A DNA stretch of 9,674 bases from an uncultured Ruaniaceae bacterium (lineage in GTDB: Bacteria > Actinomycetota > Actinomycetes > Actinomycetales > Beutenbergiaceae). Shown here piece by piece: positions 1-5,620 of this stretch (positions are counted from its first letter, which is position 1; every line of letters starts with the position of its first letter). The DNA is taken from NCBI GenBank assembly GCA_938004115.1, contig CALKWS010000103.1:1-9674 (forward strand). The letters run 5' to 3'. The notes under the pieces are model-generated. The model had not been told where the DNA came from. It searched no databases and saw nothing but the letters and a program-made list of their open reading frames with translations. The translations under genes and the position numbers were made by a program.

Positions 1-236
1 GGGTGGTGTCGCTTGGCTTCCAGTTCGGTCACCACCACCACCGGCAACACCACGTGATGTTCGGCGAATCGTTGGATCGCCCACGGGTCGGACAGCAGCA
101 CCGAGGTGTCCAGCACATAGGTGAGGACGGCGCCGCCGGCCAGTTGGGCGGGCGGCGTCACCACCGGTAAAGGAGCCGCTTCCCCCTCCGGCGTGTGGTC
201 GGGACGGACATCGAACGCGAGGGTGTCACGGCTCAC
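1..236 (-). CDS. phoH: PhoH family protein with N-terminal PIN domain (PhoH2-like), 5' part only
   Basis: Only the first 78 codons lie in the window; the gene continues past the left edge. After a ~35-residue Pro/Ala-rich leader comes the start of a PIN nuclease domain: VLDTSVLLSDPWAIQRF at about 41-57, with the conserved metal-binding Asp at 43, then TELEAKRHH at 70-78 with the second acidic position at Glu71. This order (short leader, PIN with LDTSVLLSDP, ELEAKRHHPELG) is characteristic of actinobacterial PhoH2, in which the PIN RNase is fused to a PhoH ATPase/RNA helicase; the ATPase half is inferred, not seen. The GTG start at 236 is chosen because AAGGAG at 248-243 sits 6 nt upstream. 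Codon 23 (170-168) is TTA, rare in this GC-rich DNA. A lone PIN protein is the alternative but fits the motif context less well. Confidence 0.88.
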   Translation of the reverse strand, partial: MSRDTLAFDVRPDHTPEGEAAPLPVVTPPAQLAGGAVLTYVLDTSVLLSDPWAIQRFAEHHVVLPVVVVTELEAKRHH

Positions 237-242
237 GGGTAG

Positions 243-248
243 CTCCTT
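243..248 (-). promoter_or_regulatory. Ribosome binding site of the phoH gene
   Basis: AAGGAG on the minus strand, 6 nt before the GTG at 236-234. It decides the start of the PhoH-like gene, which has no ATG nearby. Confidence 0.7.
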
Positions 249-311
249 AACTGGACCTACCGCACCATCCCCGTGGGGTTGGTGGGTGTGGGTTGAGGGC
301 GGCCGGCCTGG

Positions 312-328
312 CGGGGCCGAAGGCCCCG
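312..328 (-). terminator. GC hairpin without U-tract upstream of phoH
   Basis: CGGGGCC (312-318), loop GAA, GGCCCCG (322-328): a perfect 7-bp stem with a 3-nt loop. No T-run follows on either strand, so it could be a terminator of the non-classical actinobacterial kind or a leader structure in the phoH mRNA. It lies 164 nt past the prenyltransferase stop and 76 nt before the phoH start, which suits a leader or attenuator at least as well as a terminator. Confidence 0.3.
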
Positions 329-491
329 TTCCCACATGAGCGTGGACGTCATGTGCTGGCCTTCCGGTGGTCGGCGGGTCTGCCTCCCACTGCCCTCACG
401 GTACGACGTGACGGGTATCACATCGAGGGTGGCGCGCCGAAAAACCTCGGACGACGCCAACTGTTCACGCTGCCGTGAGGATCCGGCCACA

Positions 492-1253
492 TCAGCGCCC
501 CATCCGCCGCTCGCGGCTGGCGTAGGCCCGCAGGGCCCGCAGGAAGTCGATCCGGCGGAAGTCCGGCCAGAACGCCTCACAGAAGTAGAACTCGCTGTGG
601 GCGCTCTGCCAGAGCAGGAACCCGCCCAGGCGTTGCTCCCCGGAGGTGCGGATCACCAGGTCCGGGTCCGGCTGGCCCTTGGTGTACAGGTGCTCGGCGA
701 TGTCGTGCTCGGTCAGGGAGTCCGAGATCTGCTCCACCGTGCGGCCGGCGGCCACCTGCTCCTTCAGCAGGGAACGCACCGCGTTGGCGATCTCGTGCCG
801 GCCGCCGTAACCCACTGCGACGTTCACGTGCATGCCCTCCACGCCTGCGGTAGCCGACTCGTTGGCCTTCAGCCGGTCGGCCACCTCGGTGGGCAACAGC
901 CCCAGTTCCCCCACCACGCGCAGACGCCACCGGCGGGTCCGGGCGAGTTCTTCCACCGCGCCGGTGATGATGTGCAGCAGGTCGCTGACCTCCTGGGGCT
1001 CACGCCGCAGGTTGTCGGTGGACAGCATCCACATGGTGACGACCTCCACACCGGCTTCCTCGCACCACGTCAGCAGGTCGTGGATGCGTTGCGCGCCGGC
1101 GCGGTGCCCGTGGGCGGCGTCCAGCCCCACCGCGCGGGCCCAGCGCCGGTTGCCGTCCAGCATGACCCCCACGTGTTTGGGGACCTGGGCGCCCTCCAGT
1201 GCTCGGCTCAGGCGTCTTTCATACAGTCCGTACAGCAGTGCCGGAGGGCGCAT
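492..1253 (-). CDS. Short-chain-type cis-isoprenyl diphosphate synthase (Z-prenyltransferase, UppS family)
   Basis: A 253-residue cytosolic enzyme of the UPP synthase family, which condenses isopentenyl diphosphate onto allylic primers with cis geometry. Visible motifs: MLDGNRRWAR at 31-40 with catalytic Asp33; LSTDNLRRE at 77-85 with Asn81; HVNVAVGYGGR at 142-152; and IRTSGEQRLGGFLLWQSAHSE at about 201-221 with the diphosphate-binding Arg202 and Arg208 and the metal-linked Glu221. The N-terminus (PALLYGLYERRL) and the GEQRL motif resemble mycobacterial Rv1086, a Z,E-farnesyl diphosphate synthase, more than long-chain UppS. Met76 occupies the place of E. coli UppS Ala69, where a bulky residue (Leu84 in Rv1086, from memory) shortens the product, so a C15 product is likely though not proven. 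The ATG start has GGAGAG about 13 nt upstream. It is divergent from the hemolysin III gene, as in mycobacteria. A separate long-chain UppS is expected elsewhere in the genome. Confidence 0.93.
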   Translation of the reverse strand: MRPPALLYGLYERRLSRALEGAQVPKHVGVMLDGNRRWARAVGLDAAHGHRAGAQRIHDLLTWCEEAGVEVVTMWMLSTDNLRREPQEVSDLLHIITGAVEELARTRRWRLRVVGELGLLPTEVADRLKANESATAGVEGMHVNVAVGYGGRHEIANAVRSLLKEQVAAGRTVEQISDSLTEHDIAEHLYTKGQPDPDLVIRTSGEQRLGGFLLWQSAHSEFYFCEAFWPDFRRIDFLRALRAYASRERRMGR

Positions 1254-1365
1254 GGGCGGCGGGCTCTCCTCTCGGGGACTGGATGGTCGTCACGGCGGGG
1301 ACGCGGAGCGCGACGCACACCGGCGGCGGCGCGCGCTAGGCACACGGTACTCGGTGGCGCGTCCA

Positions 1366-1394
1366 TTGAAGCCTACGACGGCGTAACTTACGAT
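1366..1394 (+). promoter_or_regulatory. Sigma-70-type promoter of the hemolysin III gene
   Basis: TTGAAG (1366-1371), a 17-nt spacer and TACGAT (1389-1394): both hexamers match consensus at four of six positions with ideal spacing. Transcription would begin near 1400-1402, leaving a leader of about 68 nt before the GTG at 1469. The -10 hexamer lies inside the palindromic operator, so a bound regulator should block it. Confidence 0.6.
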
Positions 1395-1402
1395 GTCGTA
1401 GG
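1372..1402. promoter_or_regulatory. Two tandem palindromic operator sites over the hemolysin III promoter
   Basis: Site A is CCTACG-N4-CGTAAC (1372-1387) and site B is CTTACG-N4-CGTAGG (1387-1402). They share base 1387 and repeat with a 15-bp period. Site B extends outwards to a 22-bp near-perfect palindrome (1384-1405; nine of ten arm positions pair), flanked by TAA and TTA. The geometry is that of TetR-family operators bound by one or two dimers, here filling the -35/-10 spacer and the -10. The identity of the regulator is not shown by the sequence; no regulator gene lies in the window. The prenyltransferase gene reads away on the other side and might share control. Confidence 0.65.
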
Positions 1403-1468
1403 TTAGTGGTGCTGCGCTTCGGTAGCCGTGCGCTGACTACCCTGATCCTCCCCACGGAACGGAACCTC

Positions 1469-2149
1469 GTGACCGCACCGCAATCCAGTGACGACGCAGC
1501 CGACCTGCTCGCACCCGCGAAACCGCTCGCTCGCGGGTGGATCCACACCGTGATGGCCCCGCTGGCCGCGGCGCTGGGGGCCGTGCTGGTGGTCGCGGCG
1601 CCCACGGCTGCGGCGCGGATCGCCGTGGCCGTGTTCGCGTTCACCACCGTGCTGCTGTTCACGGTCAGTGCGATCTATCACCGCGGCACCTGGGCGCCCG
1701 GCCCGATGGCCACGTTGCGCCGCCTGGACCACGCGAACATCTTCCTGGTGATCGCCGGCACGTACACTCCGCTCGCGGTCACGTTGTTACCGGCCCGTAC
1801 CGCTGCGATCCTGCTGGCCGTGGTCTGGGCCGGTGCGCTCGCCGGTATCGGCGCGCGGGTGTTCTGGCTGCACGCGCCGCGATGGTTCTATGTGCCGGTG
1901 TACGTGGCCCTGGGGTGGGTGGCGGTGTGGTTCCTTCCCTCATTCCACGCCGCCGGGGGCCCGGCCGTGGTGTGGTTGGTCATCGCCGGCGGCCTCGGCT
2001 ACACCCTGGGGGCGCTGGCCTACGGATTCCGCTGGCCCGATCCCAGCCCGCGCTACTTCGGGTACCACGAGATCTTCCACGTGGGCACGGTGATCGGCTA
2101 CGTCTGCCACGCGGCCGCGGTGCTGCTGGCGATCCTCGCCCTGCGCTGA
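1469..2149 (+). CDS. Hemolysin III family (PAQR/YqfA-type) integral membrane protein
   Basis: A 226-residue membrane protein with about seven hydrophobic helices (roughly 27-46, 51-71, 87-106, 111-130, 139-155, 165-185, 203-224). PAQR/HlyIII signatures are all present: the SAIYH segment ending at His71, LDHANIFLVIAGTYTP at 86-101, and GYHEIFHVGTVIGYVCH at 198-214, giving the HxxxH pair His200/His204 plus His214. With Asp87 these form the family's metal site, which resembles that of membrane hydrolases such as ceramidases. The substrate is unknown, and the name does not make it a toxin. The GTG start at 1469 is preferred because a start at 1406 would abut the operator and leave only a few bases of leader; the Shine-Dalgarno (GGAAC) is weak. 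Codon 107 (1787-1789) is TTA. It is convergent with the nitrilase gene. Confidence 0.9.
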   Translation: MTAPQSSDDAADLLAPAKPLARGWIHTVMAPLAAALGAVLVVAAPTAAARIAVAVFAFTTVLLFTVSAIYHRGTWAPGPMATLRRLDHANIFLVIAGTYTPLAVTLLPARTAAILLAVVWAGALAGIGARVFWLHAPRWFYVPVYVALGWVAVWFLPSFHAAGGPAVVWLVIAGGLGYTLGALAYGFRWPDPSPRYFGYHEIFHVGTVIGYVCHAAAVLLAILALR

Positions 2150-2154
2150 ACCCG

Positions 2155-2189
2155 GCCGGGCCCGCCGACCGATGCCCGCCCTGCCCGGC
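2155..2189. terminator. Possible bidirectional terminator between the hemolysin III and nitrilase genes
   Basis: GCCGGGC (2155-2161) can pair with GCCCGGC (2183-2189) across a 21-nt loop. It lies in the 49-bp convergent gap, where a shared terminator is expected. There is no U-tract and the loop is long, so this is a weak call resting mainly on position. Confidence 0.3.
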
Positions 2190-2198
2190 GGTCCCGAT

Positions 2199-3002
2199 TC
2201 AGGCGGGCACGACCCGGTAGCGCCGGTGCCTCAGACTGGGCACCCGCGCCCGGGCGGCGCGGATCACCTCGGGGTCCAACTCGGCGTGCAGTGTGCGCTG
2301 TTCCCGGTCGTCCGCCTGTGCGAGCACCACGCCGGTGGGATCGATGATCGCGCTGTGCCCGCTGCGTCCTGGGCCCGGCTGGGAGGAGATCAGCATGTAA
2401 CTGGTGTTCTCGATCGCCCGCGCCCGGGCCAGGGTGAGCAGCAGGTCCGCCTTGCCCTCCCCGGCTGCCCAGGCCGCACCGACCGCGAACACATTCGCTC
2501 CGGCGTCGGCCAGCACCCGGAAGATCTCCGGGAAGCGCAGGTCGTAACAGGTCGCCACGCCCACCCGCAGCGGGCCGACGTCGAGAACCAGCGCGTGCTC
2601 GGCACCCGCCGGGCCGGCGACCAAGGTGTCCGACTCGCTGATGCCGTAGGCGTCGAACAGGTGCACCTTGCGGTAACTGCCCAGGTCCTGCCCGTGGGGA
2701 CCCACGGCCCGGGCGACGTTGACGCACCGGGGCGCCGCGTCGTCGTCGGGTTCCATGGTGCCCAGCACCACCGTGCGGCCGGCCTCGGCGGCGGCGCTGC
2801 GGACCGCGGTGTGGAACTCGCTCTGGGGCGACTGGGCCAGCTCGGGACCGAGTCGCTTCGCCCAGCCGCTGGTGTACTCGGGCAGCAGCACGAACTCGGC
2901 CGGGTCGGCGCCGACGATCGCCGCCCGCGCGGCCCCGGCGTTGGCGTGCGCGTCGGCATCGGCCTGTAGTTGCACCACGGCAACCGGCAGCGTGGCGGTC
3001 AT
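2199..3002 (-). CDS. Carbon-nitrogen hydrolase, nitrilase superfamily amidase
   Basis: A 267-residue cytosolic amidase. The Glu-Lys-Cys catalytic triad is visible: Glu42 in LLPEYTSGW, Lys112 in SYRKVHLFDAYG, and Cys152 in VATCYDLRFPE. The length, the KVHLFD and CYDLRFPE motifs and the C-terminal VPSLRHRRY place it with the Nit1/omega-amidase-like branch (deaminated-glutathione amidase, 2-oxoglutaramate amidase and relatives) rather than true nitrilases. The substrate cannot be read from the sequence. Its ATG overlaps the upstream gene's TGA (ATGA, 2999-3002), with GGAG 6 nt before, so it should be translated together with the membrane protein gene and mca. In mycobacteria I recall a thioredoxin-domain protein (Rv1084) in this slot instead. 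A metabolite-repair or thiol-detoxification role is my inference from this neighbourhood. Confidence 0.9.
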   Translation of the reverse strand: MTATLPVAVVQLQADADAHANAGAARAAIVGADPAEFVLLPEYTSGWAKRLGPELAQSPQSEFHTAVRSAAAEAGRTVVLGTMEPDDDAAPRCVNVARAVGPHGQDLGSYRKVHLFDAYGISESDTLVAGPAGAEHALVLDVGPLRVGVATCYDLRFPEIFRVLADAGANVFAVGAAWAAGEGKADLLLTLARARAIENTSYMLISSQPGPGRSGHSAIIDPTGVVLAQADDREQRTLHAELDPEVIRAARARVPSLRHRRYRVVPA

Positions 3003-3466
3003 GGTTGCTCCATCCGGTGGCGGTCATCGGGCGATTCATTGTCCGGTGCCCCCGCGGGGTCACCGTCCGCGGGGTCGTCCCTCGCTTCTGCGGCGGTGCC
3101 CTCCACGGCGTCGTGCTCCTCAGCGTCTCGCACCGCTTCCGCGGGCTCACCCGCGGCCGGCCCGCCCTGCCCGCGCCCGCCTTCGGCATCGGAACCCGCG
3201 CCGTCGGGCCGTCCCTGCGTCTGGGCCTCTGCGGCGGCGCGTTCGGCCGCAGCGGCGCGTTCGGCCTCCTCGCGCCTGCGGTGGCGGGCCTCGGCGCGCC
3301 GGACCTGGCGGGTCATGGACCAGGCGAGGAAGCCCAATACCACCATCAGGCCGAACACCGGCAGGAAGGCCCCGAACCCGGGTGCCACCAACTCCGGGTC
3401 CGGCTCCTGGGGAGGCTGCTCGGCGGCGGCGAGCACCACCGCGCGTGCGACCTCCACCACGGTCAT
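2999..3466 (-). CDS. Small single-pass membrane protein with charged C-terminal tail (Rv1083-like)
   Basis: A 155-residue protein of unknown function. A short N-terminal segment is followed by one membrane helix (about 32-50, GAFLPVFGLMVVLGFLAW), then the basic-flanked SMTRQVRR at 50-57. After that come a charged Arg/Glu/Ala stretch (58-82), likely helical or coiled-coil, and a long disordered Gly/Glu/Asp/Pro tail to the end. The helix plus S-M-(T/N)-R-x-(V/L)-(K/R)-R junction resembles the small protein that follows mca in mycobacteria (Rv1083, from memory); the tail is longer here. Arg-rich residues after the helix suggest a cytoplasmic C-terminus. It overlaps mca by 4 nt (ATGA, 3463-3466) and the nitrilase gene by 4 nt, and has no strong RBS of its own, so translation is probably coupled to mca. 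Confidence 0.8.
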   Translation of the reverse strand: MTVVEVARAVVLAAAEQPPQEPDPELVAPGFGAFLPVFGLMVVLGFLAWSMTRQVRRAEARHRRREEAERAAAAERAAAEAQTQGRPDGAGSDAEGGRGQGGPAAGEPAEAVRDAEEHDAVEGTAAEARDDPADGDPAGAPDNESPDDRHRMEQP

Positions 3467-4329
3467 GGCCGTACCCCGGCGAACAGGTCGTCCTCAGGGA
3501 TCTGGGTCTCCACCCGGGACTGGGCCAGTTCGAACTGCTCGAAGGGCCACACCTCGCGTTCGATCTCGCGGGGCACGGCGAAGAAGAAGCCGTCCGGATC
3601 GATCTGCGAAGCATGGGCGAGCAGCGCCCGGTCCCGGTGGCCGAAGTACTCGGCGCACTGGATCCGGGTGGTCACCGTGCGTTCGGGCCGGTCCCCCCGG
3701 CGCTCCAGCCACTCCTCGAAGGGGGACTCCAAGCCCCGCTCCTGCAGGGCGCGATGGATCACCCGGATCCGTTCGGGGGAAAAGCCCACGTCGTAGTACA
3801 GCTTGGAGACCTCCCACGGCTCGCCCGTGCCGGGGAACGCCTCGGCGTCACCGGCGGCCTCGTAGGCGGCGACGGAGATCTTGTGACACATGATGTGGTC
3901 CGGGTGCGGGTAGCCGCCGGTCTCGTTGTAGGTGGTCATCACGTGCGGACGGAACTCGCGCACCACCCGCACCAGCGCCTCGGTGGCCTCCTCCAGCGGC
4001 ACCCGCGCGAAGGAGTCCTCCGGCAGGTCCGGCGGGGGGTCGCCCTCGGGCAACCCGGAGTCGACGAAGCCCAACCAGCGCTGCTGCACCCCGAGGATCT
4101 CCGCGGCGGCGGCCATCTCCCGGCGCCGGGCCGCCGGCAGGTCGGCCAGGATGGTCTCGTCGTTCTCCAGGCGCGGGTTGAGGATCGATCCCCGCTCGCC
4201 GCCGGTGCACGTCACCACGAGCACCTGCACCCCTTCGGCGGCGTACCGGGCCATGGTGGCGGCCCCTTTGCTGGACTCATCGTCGGGATGAGCGTGAACG
4301 GCCATCAGCCGCAGGTCCTGGCTCGCCAC
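3463..4329 (-). CDS. mca: Mycothiol S-conjugate amidase Mca
   Basis: A 288-residue zinc amidase of the PIG-L/LmbE fold that splits mycothiol S-conjugates into an N-acetylcysteine conjugate (mercapturic acid, for export) and GlcN-inositol. By analogy with MshB, the zinc ligands are His14 and Asp17 in AHPDDES and His142 in GGYPHPDHIMCH, with Asp16 as catalytic base. The sequence HPDDESSKGAA with Lys21, the length near 290 and WLGFVDSGLPE at 85-95 point to Mca rather than the biosynthetic deacetylase MshB. The GTG start is set by a perfect AGGAGG (4342-4337) 7 nt upstream. It is the first gene of a tightly overlapping three-gene operon and is divergent from the DUF4307 gene. It marks the host as a mycothiol producer. 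Confidence 0.95.
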   Translation of the reverse strand: MASQDLRLMAVHAHPDDESSKGAATMARYAAEGVQVLVVTCTGGERGSILNPRLENDETILADLPAARRREMAAAAEILGVQQRWLGFVDSGLPEGDPPPDLPEDSFARVPLEEATEALVRVVREFRPHVMTTYNETGGYPHPDHIMCHKISVAAYEAAGDAEAFPGTGEPWEVSKLYYDVGFSPERIRVIHRALQERGLESPFEEWLERRGDRPERTVTTRIQCAEYFGHRDRALLAHASQIDPDGFFFAVPREIEREVWPFEQFELAQSRVETQIPEDDLFAGVRP

Positions 4330-4336
4330 GGACCAA

Positions 4337-4342
4337 CCTCCT
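4337..4342 (-). promoter_or_regulatory. Strong ribosome binding site of mca
   Basis: Perfect AGGAGG on the minus strand, 7 nt before the GTG at 4329. It fixes the non-ATG start. It is the strongest RBS of the mca operon, whose downstream genes start in 4-nt overlaps. Confidence 0.8.
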
Positions 4343-4378
4343 GGCTAGGTGAGATGGTGGGGAAGTGCGAAACTAGAC

Positions 4379-4401
4379 GGGCACGGCAACACTTCGTGCC
4401 C
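4379..4401. promoter_or_regulatory. Inverted repeat in the mca / DUF4307 divergent gap
   Basis: GGGCACG (4379-4385) and CGTGCCC (4395-4401) form 7-bp perfect arms around a 9-nt centre, in the 95-bp gap that must hold the promoters of both genes. A TAGTTT -10-like hexamer for mca lies just beside it (4375-4370, minus), but no good -35 is seen. It could be an operator acting on both genes or a hairpin in the DUF4307 leader. Confidence 0.35.
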
Positions 4402-4424
4402 CGACCAGTGTAAGGAAGTCAGTA

Positions 4425-4898
4425 GTGCAAGGTGCATCGGGTTCCTCGAGCCCCGTCGCGGACCACTCCCCCGGCGCGCCCGCGGCCTCCTCTGCGGCTG
4501 CTGACCGGCTCGCCGAACGCTATGGACGCACCCGGGACCCGCGCCGGTCCCGGCGGGCGATGTGGCTGCTCGCCGGGGTGCTGGCGGTGCTCGGCAGCGC
4601 GTTCCTGGTGTGGGTGATCGTCCATCACCTCCTGGGGCCCACGGTGCAGGCCCAGGAGGTCAGTTTCGTGGTGGCGCCGGACGAGGCATCGGTGGAGGTG
4701 GTGTTCGATATCTCCATGCCCCCCGGCCACCAGGCCGATTGCACGTTGGAGGCGCTGGACCGCAACTTCGGCCAGGCCGGTCTGGTGGACGTGCGGGTGG
4801 GCCCGTTCGAGGCCACCACCGTGCGCCTCAGTGAGACCATCGCCACCAGCGCCGCTCCGGTGACCGCCCAGATCCGTTCGTGCGAGTTGGTGCCGTAG
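4425..4898 (+). CDS. DUF4307 family single-pass membrane protein
   Basis: A 157-residue protein of unknown function. It has a disordered Ser/Ala/Pro-rich cytoplasmic N-terminus (1-28), the segment DRLAERYGRTRDPRRSRR (27-44), a single membrane helix at about 46-70 and an extracytoplasmic beta-rich domain of about 85 residues. The RYGR-(basic)-helix start and two spaced cysteines (Cys106 in ADCTLEALD and Cys153 in the terminal RSCELVP) are features of DUF4307 proteins, found next to greA and mca in actinobacteria (Rv1081c, from memory). The two cysteines could form a disulfide outside the cell. The GTG start is backed by AAGGAAG (4412-4418) 6 nt upstream. It lies 174 nt ahead of greA on the same strand. 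Confidence 0.82.
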   Translation: MQGASGSSSPVADHSPGAPAASSAAADRLAERYGRTRDPRRSRRAMWLLAGVLAVLGSAFLVWVIVHHLLGPTVQAQEVSFVVAPDEASVEVVFDISMPPGHQADCTLEALDRNFGQAGLVDVRVGPFEATTVRLSETIATSAAPVTAQIRSCELVP

Positions 4899-4944
4899 CG
4901 CGCCACTTATCTGCAAGACACCAGCGATTCACGTCCAGAATTGA

Positions 4945-4950
4945 TAGACT
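4945..4950 (+). promoter_or_regulatory. Possible -10 element of greA
   Basis: TAGACT in the gap before greA, in a locally AT-richer patch (about 4925-4950). Four of six bases match TATAAT, but no acceptable -35 lies 16-18 nt upstream. If used, transcription would start near 4957, giving a leader of about 115 nt. Confidence 0.3.
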
Positions 4951-4963
4951 GAGTCACTTGCAC

Positions 4964-4994
4964 CGCCCGGAGCGGTCCGCATGACCTCCGGGTG
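4964..4994 (+). other. Hairpin in the greA leader
   Basis: CCCGGAG (4966-4972) pairs with CTCCGGG (4986-4992) around a 13-nt loop. A G-U and a C-G pair outside extend it to nine pairs (4964-4994). It lies about 80 nt before the greA RBS, just after the candidate -10, so it would be near the 5' end of the greA mRNA. It could be an attenuator or stabilising structure, or alternatively the terminator of the upstream DUF4307 gene (66 nt past its stop), although no U-tract follows. Confidence 0.35.
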
Positions 4995-5062
4995 AGTCTC
5001 GAACCTCATTCCGCACCACGAGGTTCTCTGCGCCTGATACCGGGCCCGATGTACACCTGCCG

Positions 5063-5069
5063 AGGAGGG
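5063..5069 (+). promoter_or_regulatory. Ribosome binding site of greA
   Basis: AGGAGGG, 3 nt before the GTG at 5073. It rules out the upstream in-frame GTG at 4992, which would add 27 residues unlike any GreA. Confidence 0.7.
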
Positions 5070-5072
5070 AAC

Positions 5073-5552
5073 GTGTCCGAAACCACGTGGCTCACACGAG
5101 ACAGTTACGACCGTCTCAAAGCCGAGTACGACCACCTGGTCACGACGGGACGCGCCGAAATCGCCGACCGGATCGACGCCGCTCGTGATGAGGGCGACCT
5201 GAAGGAGAACGGCGGTTACCACGCTGCCCGGGAGGAGCAGGCCAAACAGGAAGCGCGCATCCGCCAGTTGGAGGAACTGCTGCGCAACGCCCACGTCGGG
5301 GACACACCCCCGGACGACGGCGTGGTGGAGTTGGGCATGGTGGTCACCGCCGAGGTCGGCGGTGAGGAGATGACGTTCCTGCTCGGGTCCCGCGAGGGCG
5401 CCGAGGACACCGACCTGGACGTCTACTCCACCGGTTCGCCCCTGGGCGCGGCCATCTCCGGCAAGAAGGTCGGCGACACGGTCAGTTACGAGGCCCCCAG
5501 CGGGGCGACCATCACGGTGAAGATCACCGAGGCCAAGCCCTACAAGGGCTAG
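5073..5552 (+). CDS. greA: Transcription elongation factor GreA
   Basis: A 159-residue factor that enters the RNA polymerase secondary channel and stimulates cleavage of backtracked transcripts. Residues 1-75 form the N-terminal coiled coil. Its tip ARDEGDLKENGGYHAAREEQ (37-56) carries the conserved acidic pair Asp42 and Glu45, equal to E. coli GreA Asp41/Glu44, which coordinate the catalytic Mg2+ in the polymerase. Residues 80-159 form the FKBP-like domain, with SPLGAAISGKKVGD at 122-135 and the end KITEAKPYKG. Length matches the family (about 158-165). The tip has GG where many GreA proteins have AE, a minor variation. It follows DUF4307 on the same strand, as in mycobacteria, and is convergent with ilvA; strong hairpins follow its stop. 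Confidence 0.96.
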   Translation: MSETTWLTRDSYDRLKAEYDHLVTTGRAEIADRIDAARDEGDLKENGGYHAAREEQAKQEARIRQLEELLRNAHVGDTPPDDGVVELGMVVTAEVGGEEMTFLLGSREGAEDTDLDVYSTGSPLGAAISGKKVGDTVSYEAPSGATITVKITEAKPYKG

Positions 5553-5573
5553 GCCGCACCGACGACGACGGCG

Positions 5574-5606
5574 GGCCCGCCGGCAGCAGTGATCTGCCGG
5601 CGGGCC
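5574..5606 (+). terminator. greA transcription terminator hairpin
   Basis: A perfect 13-bp stem, GGCCCGCCGGCAG (5574-5586) with CTGCCGGCGGGCC (5594-5606), around the loop CAGTGAT, beginning 21 nt after the greA stop. No U-tract follows, which is common for actinobacterial terminators. Its symmetry means it could also stop ilvA transcripts coming from the other side. Confidence 0.75.
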
Positions 5607-5620
5607 GCTGCATGTGCGGG

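Larger units (their letters stand above)
237..491 (-). other. Non-coding stretch between the cis-prenyltransferase and phoH genes
   Basis: This 255-bp gap separates two genes read in the same (minus) direction, so it should hold the 3' end of the prenyltransferase transcript and the leader of phoH. I see a perfect GC hairpin (312-328), a very small ORF at 352-257 (31 codons, GGAAGG seven nt upstream of its ATG, Pro/Arg-rich product) ending 20 nt before the phoH GTG, and no convincing -35/-10 pair. The gap is less GC-rich near 385-470 than the genes on either side, which would fit a promoter there. No tRNA or known riboswitch is recognised. Confidence 0.4.

Noticed and set aside
1406..1468. 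N-terminal extension of the hemolysin III protein from a GTG at 1406
   Set aside because: The GTG directly abuts the operator and lies only about five bases after the predicted transcription start. The extra 21 residues do not resemble the family; leaderless use cannot be fully excluded.
2719..4413. Long open frame (564 codons) on the plus strand opposite mca and its operon partners
   Set aside because: It lies antisense to three well-supported genes; its product is Arg/Pro/Gly-rich without domains, as expected for the opposite strand of GC-rich coding DNA.
4992..5072. N-terminal extension of GreA from a GTG at 4992
   Set aside because: AGGAGGG directly before the GTG at 5073 and the normal GreA length support the shorter form.
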